From: Anisus vortex
Taxonomy: Eukaryota > Mollusca > Gastropoda > Planorbidae
Direction of reading: 5' to 3'
DNA length: 64,000 nt
NCBI GenBank assembly: GCA_949126835.1
Contig: OX421509.1
Location: 6,622,411 to 6,686,410 of the forward strand
The notes under the pieces are model-generated. The model had not been told where the DNA came from, made no database searches, and was given only the letters and a program-made list of their open reading frames with translations. Within the stretch, counting starts at the first letter, position 1. Each line of letters begins with the position of its first letter. Shown here piece after piece: positions 45,191-57,819 of this stretch. Both the position numbers and the translations under genes were made by a program.

Positions 45191-47616
45191 GAGTTGCAGG
45201 AACACGGTGTTGAGAGTCAATCCTGATGATATTGTACTGTTTTGTATAGTTTCGTGTTTTACATATAAAAAGGTCTACCATGATAAAACTATAAGTGTTA
45301 CAAAAAAGATTAGCTCTCAAACTCTCTATTTCGTTGTTTTTATCTTCTTAGACAAGTCATCTATTAAGCCTATCAATTGGGTCTCACATGTTCTATTTTT
45401 CCTGAAGCCATGTTTGTCTAGATGATTTACTATACTACCATATATTATATGTTTAAGTAATTTACATGGTTTTCTTGTTAGGGAAACAGGTATATAATTT
45501 ATTTCCGGGGTCAGATTTATCTCCTTTTTTGAAAAGGGGGGTTACATTGGCTAATTTCCAATCTTTGGGCACTTTGCCCTGGTTTAGAGAGGCCTGAAAA
45601 AGTATTTTAAAGATTGGAGATATTTCATTAGTTAGTTCAAGCAGTCTTGCTGGTATTTCATCTGGACCAGAAGCTTTGTTTACTTTTAAGTTGGTTAGGA
45701 GTAGTTTAATACCTTTTTCATCTACATATTTTTTTCCTATCTCTTCTAGTTTGTTTAAATTTATGAATATTTCTTTGTCACCTGGATTTGAAAAAAATCA
45801 TGCAAAGTGTGCGTTTAGGGTATTAGCTTTAGTTTCATTATCATTATAAGTTTCATTGTTTTGGCGTTTTAGTGGAGCTATGCCTGTAGTGTCTATGTTT
45901 CTTGATTTAATGTATGACCATACGTTTTTATTATTATTTTTAGAAATTACTTTGTTTACATATTCATTCTACAGCTGTCTGCTTAGATTCTGAGGTAAAT
46001 TTTTAAATTTTATGTATTTTTTATGTAGTCTAATTGAATTAGTTGCCTTAAACTTTTTGAATATATTTTCTTTTTGTTTACACAGTTTCTTTAGTTTAGT
46101 GTTAAACCAACATTTGTTAATTTTATTTGATGTTTGTTTTGTTGGCACATAATCAGCCATTATTGCTTTTAAGTTTGTTTTTATGAATTGCCAAATATCT
46201 TCAACTGGGCTATTTATATTGTATTTAGTAAGAAAATTGGTTTGCAATTTTATTGCTGCTTGATGTAGCTCTGTTGCGTTACATTTATTCCAGAGATAAA
46301 TTATTATTTAAGGTTTCTTGCTTTTTTGGGTTTTTATTTTGTTATTTACTCTGACAATATCATAATCTGAAAGTCCAGGGATTATTTAATAATCTATTAC
46401 TAGTCCTGGTCTGTTCGTTAAGAATAAATCTAGTATATTATGGTTTCTTGTTGCTGTTTTTTTTATTAATTTGATCTAAGTTTAGATTTTGGATGGTATT
46501 GATAAACATTTCATTTATTTCTTTTATGTTTTGGTGTTTTTCTATAGAGTAGCTATTCCAATTTATATCAGGGAGGTTGAAATCCCCCATTTTCCAAATT
46601 ATAGCATTTTTATATTTAGTTTCAATGCTTGTCAGCTGATTACAAAGATCGGTCATGTACTCTGATGTTAAGTTTGGTGGTCTGTAAACACGGCATACAA
46701 TTAACGGTTTTGAATTAGGTCTACTTATTTTACAAAATACTGACTCTATGTTATTTTGATATTCTTTTTTAATTTCTTCAGCTACAAGGGGAGATTGTAT
46801 GGCTAGTAAGACAAATTTATGCCTGTCTGACCTATCTTTCCTACAAATTTCATAATAATTATTAAATATCTATGTGTTGTAAATACCTGGGCTAAGCCAT
46901 GTTTCGGAACCTGCAAATATGTCTGGTTCTTCATTATTTTTTTAAAGCTCCAAATCAGCTGTTTTATTTTTAATGCTTTGGAAGTTTATTGTTAGAGTTT
47001 TGAGGTTATGCTGATTTGGGGTTTTATGGGATTTAGTGTTAAAGAGTGTCTTTTTACTTTTTTTTATTGGTGTTGATCTAGCTAAGGGTTTATTTAGAAC
47101 TAAATTATTAACTTCTGGGCTTGTCAATGCACTGTTGGTGTTAGTGGTATCCAGGTGATGAGAATTAAACAGACCTGAACTTAATTGTGGCAACCCACAC
47201 TGTACACAGTGCCAAGAGGCATCTTTATTTTCTAACGCTATATAAATTGGGGTGTTCATATGCAAGCATGCAGCATGGTACCATTTATCACAGGTGTCAC
47301 ATTGAATGGCTCGTTTTTTTTGCTATGCATGGCTTACTACAAATGTTACATCTATCTCTGTCTTGACTGGGCCTGGGTTAGATTTTACATCGCCAGCCTA
47401 GAGCAACAATAATACTAAATGATTTTGTCTGTACCTGAAAATTTTGTGTTTAAAATGGTTTTGGGAGATCTTTTTTAGGATGATAAAAACATGTGTGTTG
47501 TCATAATCTTTAATGTTGTGGTGGTTAATTATTATCTGTTTATGGACAATTTCATGTTTGGGTATTTTTAATGCCCTTACCAGAAATAGGGCTAAGACTC
47601 GGATTACAAGTTTCAT
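45190..47616 (-). pseudogene. LINE with 2A-like peptide, PHD finger and endonuclease, 3'-truncated
   Basis: Reading on the minus strand from 47616: a leader ending HLVLLLL, a stop (47398-47400), then AGDVKSNPGP, a 2A-like ribosome-skipping motif. After two small frameshifts comes a PHD finger (RCNICSKPC, IQCDTCDKWYHAACLHM, WHCVQC, about 47350-47200). Then LTINFQSIKNK begins the AP endonuclease region, with WKMGDFNLPDINW near 46600. RT N-terminal sequence follows (DKHGFRKNRTCETQL near 45400). The catalytic YADD region is missing, so this copy lost its 3' end, unlike the usual 5' truncation. 2A motifs and PHD-type fingers are known in CR1-like LINEs of invertebrates. Confidence 0.75.
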
Positions 47617-48059
47617 TTCCTTAATACTTAATAGTTTGGTGTATTTTATAATAAAATATAGACTAATAGTACTAATTGATGTTTATTGTTTTTTTTATAA
47701 ATAGGCTATAGGGGCAATAGGTCTGTTACTATTTAGAATATAGATTTAGGCTAAGATTTAATTTCGTAGCCTTATATAGATCTTGTGGCAATTGTATTGT
47801 TTAAATATTGTTTAAATATTATATAAGAATATTAAACTACTGGCCTGGACTTACCTATTCTAATCGTCAGTATGCTGTAGGCCTATTCTTATTTGTCAAA
47901 TTGTGTAAGGTCCGATTTCGTAAACAAACAAAATGGCGGACTACAAGGCGCCTTAATTTTTTACTAAATAATATTTTAAACTTGCAATTACGATCAAATA
48001 TGCAATGTAAAACTATTTTAAGAATATATATACAAATTTATGATAAATGAAAAGCTGAA
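47617..48059. other. Spacer, no gene seen
   Basis: AT-rich sequence that may be the LINE 5' UTR near 47620-47700. Nothing else recognised. Confidence 0.4.
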
Positions 48060-48069
48060 TGTAGAGTAA

Positions 48070-48540
48070 ATTAATTTTTTCCTCAATCCGATGCATTCTT
48101 CATGCAGAGATTTCCAGCAGTTGAGAGTAGCAGAGGACATCTTTTAGCAGCATCCTTCCTTTCGGAAAACTTGCAGCATTTAAAAATGCCTTTGTTCTAT
48201 CTGCAAGCTTGTCTGTGAGCTCTTGTAGCTCTTTGTTGCTCTCGGCCAACAGGTCGATATCATCAGCAAATCTTAGATTGCATAAGGGCTTCCCACAATG
48301 GAGATTTATGGATGTTAATCATTGAGTGTTTCTTGCATGATTTTTTCAAGGAAGATATTGAATAGAACCGGCGATTGGATGCAGCCTTGTTGGGCTCCAA
48401 TGGACATCTTGACAAAGTCCCCTATACAACCATTGAGTTGAATTGCACTACTTGCTTGGATGTGCAGTGCTTCTATTGCCTTTATCAGTCCTTCTTCAAT
48501 GTTGTAGCTTCTCATCACCTGCATCAACAGTAGTACCGAC
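48070..48540 (-). pseudogene. LINE RT fragment at the inner end of the right arm
   Basis: The minus strand encodes MQVMRSYNIEEGLIKAIEA, MSIGAQQGCIQSPVLFNIFL, then in another frame LRFADDIDLLAESNKELQEL. It is the mirror copy of 39785-40080. Confidence 0.75.
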
Positions 48541-49464
48541 TTCTTGAAAGTACAGAAGTGTTTTATTATATAATAGTTAAGCACTTGAAACAAATTTATG
48601 TGCTTCAATTATAGATGTGTTTTTTCTATACAAACTGATATGACCTCTACAAGCATTACAAATAGTTTTCAGTTTTATTTGAAGCCTGCTTTTTATGATA
48701 GATGTGCATTTTAATAACAGATGTATTCAATCGATAAGAGTTCGTTGCTTTAATAATAGATGTGTTTATACACTTCAACTTCTATGCAATCAAGATATGT
48801 AAAGTATTTTTTATTAATGGATGCCTGATAACATCTCGCAATTAAAGCTAGGCCGAAGCTTTTTCTTGAATAAATAAAGCATTTGCAATAGGCGTGGCTT
48901 AAGATTTTAGATGACGTATGTTGAATAATATTGTTATTTAACATGTAATTTTTTTACAAGAAAAATGTAAGGAATATGTTCGCGTAAATCTTGATATTTA
49001 ACTGTGATTCTAGTCCATGGTAGTAAACAAGATGTGAGGCTCTTATAGTTTTTCCATAGCTCTTGTAAAACATTGCACAGACTGCCTAATGCTTTAGTAT
49101 TAGATAACAATAATAATATAAAAAAAATATGAGTAATACGGCTGCATTTGTCACCACTATACAAAGTAAACAGCACGTCCTTTTTTTGTCACGTGATTGC
49201 TAACGCACTATAGACATAGGCGAATCATAATTTTTTGTGCAATAACACATTCTTTTAACAATGGCATTGGCATATTGTTTCTTTAACTGTGACTATGCAT
49301 ATATCCTTAAATGAAAAAAAAATTACTATTTGACTGCTAATTGTTTTTTAGAATTCATAAAACAATATTACTCTACTAGCATAGTAACTATTATTTGTTA
49401 TAGACAATAAAAGACGCAAATGATAAACGATCTTTAAATTTTGCTCACCTAGGAAATACAATTC
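48541..49464. other. Gene B/C upstream region, right-arm copy
   Basis: Inverse of 39260-39780. It contains the conserved upstream block ending near 49290 (acgtgattgctaacgcac, ggcattggcatat), also found before gene A at 55-140. About 170 nt are inserted between that block and the TATA box. Confidence 0.5.
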
Positions 49465-49470
49465 TATAAA
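49465..49470 (+). promoter_or_regulatory. Candidate TATA box of gene C
   Basis: TATAAA 60 nt before the start codon, in the block shared with genes A and B. Confidence 0.4.
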
Positions 49471-49529
49471 GACACTTTTTAAGACTTCCATTTCTCGCCA
49501 TAATCTTGTTTGCTATTGCAGTTTCAAGA

Positions 49530-49596
49530 ATGTCTGAAATGTCCAACCCCAAGAATGATGTAAACTATTTCTTTTGGAGTATGTTCCTCTGTCTGG
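49530..49596 (+). pseudogene. Gene C exon 1
   Basis: Signal peptide exon MSEMSNPKN to FLCL, donor GTGAGT. Confidence 0.8.
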
Positions 49597-50643
49597 GTGA
49601 GTATAATATTTATTTCAAATATCGTTGTTGTTTTTGCATGACCTCAGCCAGGCGTGTCTTTGTCTAAAACTTAATATTTGCTAGTTACCAACATTCATGC
49701 AATGTTCCTAGAACTTGCTTTTACAACCTTTTTCGGCAGCAAAGGTATAAACATACGGCTTTTTTGTATTCTGCCACTGGCTAATTTGAAGTATATAATG
49801 TAGTTAGAGATCTTGCCCTCTTTTATACTACTTTGGTTTTCCAACCAACGTAATCCTCGTTGTCCACATTATTATCGTCCTGTATAATTCGTATCAATAT
49901 AAATTCGTAAAATATTAAAGAATGTTCTCCATAGTGACGCCTAAAAATGCATTTAAAGATTCGGTTACTAGAACTTAAAAATATGAAGTAGGACTAAATT
50001 AGGTAGTAAGAAAAATCATAATATGGAGACAGTTCGAAGTCGGATGATCAGATAAAGATAATGCCGTACGCTATTATTTTTAAAAATTAAAAGTACAACA
50101 TTCAAATTCTCCAAGAAACATTGCGGTGCATAACTTAAAAAAAAACAGTTTTTTGCCGCGTTAATAAAAACAGAATGCAATGTGAATTGGGACAACCCAA
50201 TAAGGCCTCGCGTTCAACATAGTAAATAAAAGGCATTGACCATTTGTTGCGTACAACTATATGTATATTTACATAGTTGGATAATTTTCATTTATTTATA
50301 AAATCAACACATTCATTATTATACGTTATAAATAAAACTTTATTTTGGAGGCCGTTTCCAATTTATGTATTTAACCTTTGTCCCGTTACGTTAGGCGGCC
50401 TAGGAATCTATAAAAGTCAAATTTTAATATGTATACATGCTAAATTACCCGGCGTTGCTCGGGAAAAATTTAAATAGGCCTGTATATGCTACAGAAAAGC
50501 ATTTCATAAATTACAATGAACAAAAATATATAGGATAAACGTATAATATTTTAAAAATATAATTATTTACTGAAAACATTTAGGAAAGTAATTTAAAATT
50601 GATATTATCAATCATATAATATATAAATAAATTCACGGTAATC

Positions 50644-50644
<1 letters not shown>

Positions 50645-50736
<92 letters not shown>

Positions 50737-50746
50737 GAGAGAGAGA
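50645..50746. repeat. Compound (TA)n(GA)n microsatellite
   Basis: About 22 TA units followed by about 25 GA units in intron 1 of gene C. Confidence 0.95.
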
Positions 50747-50867
50747 TACATATATTGATATATTTAACCTTAATCGACTTTTGTACATTCCTTTAAACTT
50801 TTTTTTATTACAGCTTATTTAAAGTTAAATTCTAAATGGGTATACACTTTTTTTTAAGCTGTTACAG

Positions 50868-51041
50868 CTCAAGCAGAAGTTTATTCATCACACTTCTATA
50901 AAGTCAAAGAACCCAATAATGTCATTCTCATCACTTCAACATCTGACAAAGCAAACAGTCTCCCGGAATGTGCCCTCAAGTGTCTCAGTCAAAACTGTAT
51001 CTGTTATTCATTCAACAAATAGCAACAGCGATGTGACATGG
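50868..51041 (+). pseudogene. Gene C exon 2 (contains TAG)
   Basis: The first half matches gene B (VYSSHFYKVKEPNNVIL), the second half matches gene A (SDKANSLPECALKCLSQNC). Stop at 51020. Confidence 0.85.
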
Positions 51042-51952
51042 GTAAGTAACAATTAATGGTGTTTTTTATAAATAAAATTAAGCATCAACCAAAAGTAATG
51101 TTAACGAAAGTCTCAAATGAAGTCACACTTCCGATATAGATCGCAGAATTTACTTGCAACTGCATCATTTTTTAAATTCACATTTAAACTCTCTAAGTCT
51201 AAGAACATAATTTAGGCTCTTAAAGATCATTACTTGTTCGTTCTTGTCCCAGTTAAAGAAAAACTATTAAGATCAATGCTTAACATGTTGTGAAGATAAT
51301 TTGTTGGTAAGCTTAATCACTTAATAAAATTATGTTTCAATTGCTTTCAACTGGACAAGCTTGAAAAGTCATGTATAACTTGTTTTTCTGTATGATAAAA
51401 CATTGGTATAACAGAATACCATTTCAGATTTTTCTAGTTAAAATCCATGTGTATGCCAAAAGGTGTGAGTTCAAGATCCACCGGCTCTGTTAGGTGCTTG
51501 ACATAAGATTAAGGAAAGTAAAAGAGTATGACCGTTGCGCCCCTTCTCTTAATATTTCCTGGCGAGTGCAATAGATGAATGCTACATACTGTCTAATATT
51601 GAAAGATGTTTGGAAGAGTATGCATTTTATTGGTGTTGTTTTTTTGCAGCGACTAAGATCTATCCACATAAAGGTTGTCCGATCAATGAATTAAATTTAG
51701 TTCCGAATATCCACAAAAAACAGCCATTGCTGAAAAGAGTAATGGCCCTGGCGACTTCGACGTCAAACGTTTTGACGTGTCCACACACAAATTATACCGG
51801 GTAATCGTTCAAAATTTGTTTTAAAATGATGCCAAATCAAAGAAAATATTCTAATTATCTTTTGTTTTGATGTAAAATGTATAAAATTCATGATACAGTT
51901 AGGTTGAACGAAAGTAGATTTTTTTACGAAGAACTTTACACGTGATTTTAAT

Positions 51953-52320
51953 CTATTTACTTTTTATTACAAATTTTATTACATCCGTCCTCAGGGGACG
52001 ATGGAGTAATCTATTATTCCTCCCCCCCCCCCTCCCGCCTTTTTTCTGGATTGCTGTTTTTTTGCTCCTTTCTATGAGGGTGGCTTCTGCGACCTGCGTG
52101 CCCTCGAGCACCTCTGGCTGCCAGGAAATACATTTCTCGGCAAGGCCATCCTTCGGATTATGACCGATATGCGCTAGAAGCGTATCTCTTTTGCAAACGT
52201 GTTTAAATTGCAGGCAGGGGTGGCCTCTTTTTCTTGTTCCAACTGCCAGCTCTCCATACCTTGGTATACGTTCCGGGGCATTACTGTGGACATGGCCTAG
52301 CCACCGCATGCGCCTTTTGC
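51953..52320 (-). pseudogene. LINE fragment in intron 2 of gene C
   Basis: The minus strand reads MRWLGHVHSNAPERIPRYGE and GTRKRGHP, then a decayed tail. Same ancient insertion as 7425-7620 and 26410-26530. Confidence 0.65.
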
Positions 52321-52417
52321 TCAGAATTGAGTTGCTTTATTTTCTTAGCTTAGATATTACAAATTACATATATTATTACACAGGAATTTGTATGTTATTT
52401 AATTTATAATATAATTG

Positions 52418-52440
52418 CCGTGAGTTTGTTTATTTGTAAT

Positions 52441-52493
<53 letters not shown>

Positions 52494-54330
52494 TGTTCGC
52501 TATAGGCTCCTAAGCCGTTTGACTAATCGGGACAAAAAGTTAAATGTATAAATCGGAAACGTCATAAAAAAAAAGGTATTTTATGACTTATAATCATGAT
52601 TGAGTTAATTTTATAAATCAAAAATAGTATATCCAGCTATACAAATAAATATAACCATACATAGCAAATGGCCGTTTCCGTTCATTTACTATATTGAACG
52701 CAAGTTTCACTATGTTGAACGCGAATGTCTTTTCGGTTTTTCCCAATTCTGCTGTTGTTTTTTTTAATGTGGCGAGACCTTTTTTAAAAGTTACGCACCG
52801 CAATTTGGCTTGGAGAGTTTGAATTTGAATGGTGTAGGCTACTTAAAAAAAAAATACTATCGTATGACGTAATGTCTATAAAAATATTTCTTTTTTCATT
52901 ATTGATGTTTGCATTATCTTTTAAGTAAAAGTAACCAAATGTTTTAATTATTTAATGGATTTAAATCGTTATTGAGAATATCCTTTAATAGGCGACTGTA
53001 TACACTCTATAAATTAAATTATACGAATTATAAAAAAAACAAGTTAGGCCTATAAATGATTACTTTCAAATACCATAAGCTTGACAGCAACAATATAAAA
53101 TAAAAACTAAATACCGAAAGAAACATTCTCAATACTGTTTTATTGATACAATAAGCAAGAACAAAAATTAAATACCGAAAAAATCTTTCTCAATTTAGTT
53201 TTTATTGCATTGAAATAGTCTTTCTAATTTTTTTTTATTATTTACCTTTTTTATTGTTTTGTATTTATTTTATTTTTCTTTTAGATAGTATATTGTTGTT
53301 AATTTAATATTGTTAATAACAAGTCAAGTCAACACAACTGTTCGCTACATTTTAATATCGAATTTAAAAGTCTCTTAAAAAGACCCGTACGAGCCTTTTG
53401 GCTCTTGTGTCTAGGGCGTAACGCTTAGGATTGAGCAATCTCTGTCCAGGCTCCAGCCACCCAACGACACGCCGAAGGCGTGGCGTGCCGTGTAACGGGG
53501 AAGGTTTCCGCAGCCCAGCGATCGATCACTGTGGTTCCCCAAAGGATCATTATCGTGGTGGCTCGCCAGTATAGCTGCACTGTCACCTGGTAGCATAAAT
53601 CCTATAGACCTACTATAGGTACATGCATCCAGGCACCGGGTGGTTCTCGAGACGAGATTTCAGCGTCCATTGCTTCCTCCCCAGAGACCAGTGGCCTCTC
53701 GGCAGTGTAATGGACCTCGGACCTGCTGCGGGGGCTGCGCCCTATGCGTTCACCGGCCAGTGTATTCTTAATGGGAATGTATCGGCGGTTTACACACTAC
53801 GCCAGTCCTTGAGGCCACAATTCTTATGCATATGCCAGAGTAAGGTCGACCAGAAACAAATAAAAAAAATAAAAACTAAATACCGAAAGAAACATTCTCA
53901 ACACTGTTTTATTAATACAATAAGCAAGAACAAAAATTAAATACCGAAAAAATTCGTTCTCACTTTAGTTTTTATGGTATTGAAATATTATTTTCTACGC
54001 TTTTTTTATTATTTACCTTTTTATTGTTTGGTATTGTGTTTTTTTTTCATTTAGATAGTATATTATTGTTAATTTAATAGGCTATTATTAAGAACAAGTC
54101 AAGTCAACACAACTGTTCGCTACGTTTTAATACTAGAAGCTTGACAGTAACAATTATTATGCATATGCTAGGGTCAGGACGACCAGAAACAATTATAAAG
54201 AACAAATACTAAATACCGAAAAGAAACGTTGTCATTGTCGTTATTGTAATAGTCTCTTTTCTTTCTCTCTTAACAAAACACATTTTAGTAATTCGTTTCT
54301 CCGTCATTTTGACGGGCATAACCACTAGTT
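52418..54330. repeat. Repeat E, copy 2, inserted in intron 2 of gene C
   Basis: 1913 bp flanked by an 11-bp duplication TAATATAATTG (52407-52417 and 54331-54341); genes A and B have the uninterrupted site. It starts CCGTGAGTTTG, has a (TA)n tract at 52447-52490 and repeat R at 53400-53850, and ends with hairpin CCGTCATTTTGACGG then CTAGTT. Helitrons end with a hairpin and CTAG but make no TSD, so the class is unresolved. Confidence 0.7.
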
Positions 54331-54426
54331 TAATATAATTGTATTATTGTTTGAGTAAATTGCAGACATGTTTTCACTATAGACCAACGGCGCAGTAGTA
54401 ATTTGTAAATTTTGCTAATACTATAG

Positions 54427-54591
54427 GAAACTGTAAGGCATCCAATACAAGTGCAGGTACAACTGGCGATCTTTATAGTAAATGTAATACGATAGCTGGA
54501 TTCAAATTTCTAACCAGTGGTTCGGTTACTGCATGTGTGTGGATGTCTACCAACCAAGCTGACTACATCACTGCTAGAGTTGACTGCCGAG
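54427..54591 (+). pseudogene. Gene C exon 3
   Basis: Open, 165 nt: GNCKASNTS, SGSVTACVW, ITARVDC. Most diverged of the three exon 3 copies. Confidence 0.8.
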
Positions 54592-54696
54592 GTTTGTAGT
54601 ATACATTTATATTAGATAATACGGTAAGACAATAATCATTTTTTAACATCATTGATGATGCCTCTTTATTTTTTCCTTACTTTGTAAATTCTGTAC

Positions 54697-55745
54697 CGGT
54701 ACGTGACGTTTTGGCGCTGCCGTTTTGGCGCATTTGTTTTGGCGCCGGCCGTTTTGGTGCTGGACGTTTTGGCGCGATGAAATAATTGAGGAAAACAAAA
54801 GAATAATTGTATAATAAATGAATTTAATAAGAAATAATAATAATTTAAAACGTTGTATTTTAATGCATATATAGGACTATTAGACTTTAATTTTTTTGTA
54901 TATAGGCGTAAATGCTCATGGTCTTTGTATCTACTTATTGGCATATAATGCGTATCTATCTATTTATATATCTGTCGTGTTTATAGTGAAGTTGATTTAT
55001 TTTTTGCTCCACACCTACAGCGTTAGGCCTGTATGCGAAAATTACGCGTGTTAGTTTTTCAATAAAATTGTAACAAGTTGTAATACAATTGTAACATATG
55101 TTCATGGAAATAACTCCGCGGCCCAACCTTTCAAGTAATTTGACTCTTGTAAAATAGTTGGGAGTGATTAGAACCAGGGTCAATCATAGACAAGATGGTC
55201 AGAGAATTAATTATAACTATGGATGTTTTAGAATACTAGGTGGGTAGTTAAAAAAAAAAAAAAAAAAAAAAATGTATGATTTGCAATGGTTAATGAGGAG
55301 TGGTCATCGCGTCCAGTCAAAAATGTGCGTACGAATCAGAGATAATTATTTGGTTGGTCTTATCTACAGTGGAAACGTCTATCTGGAACGTCAAAATCGA
55401 AATTTAACAAGACATCTTTCAATGTAGTATGTGTATAAGAGGACGCTAAATGGCCATGATCGCACCAACAATTATATTGAAGAAGCCCATAGAAGGTTAC
55501 AGGCTGAATTCGAATACGATCACCTACATATTTGGAAATTCATTGATGGGATTCGTGTGGTTCAGAAAGGACGTGACTTGGTATATGAAAAATTCGATTA
55601 GTGGAGACCAGCCACCCGTAAAACGCAAAAAAAGTATGTGAACACTGAAAAAGAATCAATAAAATCGTTCAAACTTATAGAAGCAGACACGTAATAGAAT
55701 ACTTGAGAGGACTAGCCAACAATTTGTTAATGGAGCCATAAAAGC
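54697..55745. mobile_element. MULE remnant in intron 3 of gene C
   Basis: Same left junction as the gene A MULE (TTCTGTAC then CGGTACGTGACGTTTTGGCGC) and the same transposase fragment, frameshifted. The right terminus is deleted; sequence resumes at the point matching 10110 of gene A. Confidence 0.75.
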
Positions 55746-55790
55746 TTGTGTATTCAGGGGCATGCATTTGAACACATGTGCTGTGTTTAT

Positions 55791-55793
<3 letters not shown>

Positions 55794-55838
<45 letters not shown>
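55794..55838. repeat. (TA)n microsatellite
   Basis: About 22 TA units in intron 3 of gene C, matching a short run at 10141. Confidence 0.95.
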
Positions 55839-55841
<3 letters not shown>

Positions 55842-56070
55842 GTCCACATTGCGATTTTTTTTTCAATTCCTTTTCTAAATACTTTAATTTGTTTGTAATT
55901 ATTATAATAGCGAAACATATACATAATGAGCAATAACGATTTATGCATATTTTTATGATTATGTTTAAGTTTTTAACACAAAAAAAACCTATAAGAATTG
56001 CGCTTATTTTGCGTTATGGCTAGCTAAATAGTTATATTTTTAAAACAAATATTTATATATATATATAATT

Positions 56071-56078
<8 letters not shown>

Positions 56079-56118
<40 letters not shown>
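56079..56118. repeat. (TA)n microsatellite
   Basis: TA run just before exon 4 of gene C. Confidence 0.9.
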
Positions 56119-56125
<7 letters not shown>

Positions 56126-56132
56126 ATTTTAG

Positions 56133-56309
56133 CCAAAGACGCTTACCTTTATACAACGAAGACTCTGGAAAAATTTAGACTGCTACAAAACTACGTCGGA
56201 AAAATATTTTGGGTTGGCTTGAATGATATGAAAAAGGAAGGCGAATTCAGGTGGGAGGATGACAACACCATTTGTGATGCTACCATAAAGCCTCAGATCT
56301 TTGCAGCAG
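56133..56309 (+). pseudogene. Gene C exon 4
   Basis: Open, 177 nt: shares DDNTICDAT with A and KPQIFA with B. Confidence 0.8.
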
Positions 56310-56519
56310 GTAAACGCAAATATTTTATTTTTTATTTGCAATATCTGCCCAAGTTCTAGTGATGTAAAATCCTAGCCTAGAACGGGTAGGATTATGTTGG
56401 AAATATTTGAAAGACAAGATGACCGAGGTTCGTAGACAGAGAGACATTGTAGACATTTCTATTGGGAAGTAATATTAGATCTAGTAATACCGTTGAACAG
56501 AATTGATAAATATAAGTTC

Positions 56520-56745
56520 AGTACAGCAGCTTGGTAATTGTGCAGTTCCCATCCGCCATTAGCTTGCTCCAACTAATCTCAGGTACCCATTAGAACTTAG
56601 TAGACCAAGAGCCACACACATACCAAAACCCGAGAATAAATCCTTACCTAGACCAGGATTCAATCTCACCGGACTTTTGTTATACCATTAGAACGCCATT
56701 GACTATCCCCTCCCCCATACCCCAAACCCGTACGTTTCCCATTGC
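56520..56745 (-). mobile_element. SINE-like repeat, intron 4 of gene C
   Basis: Same insertion as 10795-11020 and 23030-23270. Confidence 0.55.
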
Positions 56746-57424
56746 TGCTTGAGCCAACGTATAAATTCAGCTCTTTGAAATTATATCTCTTTAATAAAAA
56801 AAATTCTATATTCGTGTACATCGTTTGCAAAACTACACAGAGCTCACTGACGCTTAGTGAATGTTGCATTAATTCTATTGAACTTTCGAATAAAACATTA
56901 TATTATTGTGGACAATAGCGCATTGACCTAACTATATGTCATGCAAGTTATTTTAATGACAATCCTTACCTTTCTGAGATGAAAAAAATACATTTTTTAT
57001 TCACTGCAATGTTATTAAAAACATATTTAATTAATTGACATGTTTAATATGCATAATTACGGCATTTATCGCATTGGGTTTCCATTTTCTAAGCCCGGGC
57101 CCCAGTATAACCGAAATGATTACAACCAAGAAGCGGTTGTACTCATTATGTCTATTTGTTTTGTTGTTTTCACTTGTGTGAACTGTGAGAGGGCTGCCCT
57201 TTTTGTTGTTGACCCATAATCCCCTAGTATCTTTGGGGTGTCCTTGTTCCACCATTTTGAATATGTTAATCTTCATTACATAATAAAGTATGAGCAAAAT
57301 TTTGAGATGCGTCTATACATTTCGATTGGAAACAGATGCAAAACAATCATAAGAAAAAGTTTAAACATTTGGATTTGTAAAAATAATTATTCGCGGTCTA
57401 AATTAGCATCAAAGTATCAAGTAA

Positions 57425-57720
57425 GGTAAGCGTCCCGTGATTATGGGACAAAGGATGCAGCGTCCAAAAGTCCCTATGGCCACGGCGTACAAAGGGATAT
57501 GGGCCCAGCACAATGCCCAGGCGCCTTACAATTTACGTAACAAAAATAGTTACAATTACATTCCGGTAATTCTCAGATACGGGCAAGTAGATTTAGGGAC
57601 GCCCTCCAGACCCGCAGGACAAATCCTAGCCTTCACCAAGATTCAAACCCGTGACCTTTGGTACGCCAGCACAGTGCGCTTCAGCTATACCCACGTTTAT
57701 TTCGTAACTATCACCAAATA
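57425..57720 (-). mobile_element. tRNA-derived SINE, intron 4 of gene C
   Basis: Same insertion as 22340-22640 in gene B; absent from gene A. Box B-like sequence is on the minus strand near 57640-57655. Confidence 0.65.
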
Positions 57721-57819
57721 AATTGATCGAAATAACACCTTAACACGATAATTTAAATTGTCTTAAAAAAATTATTTTTTGAAAATATTATTTATAATGA
57801 TTATAAATATTTATTACAG

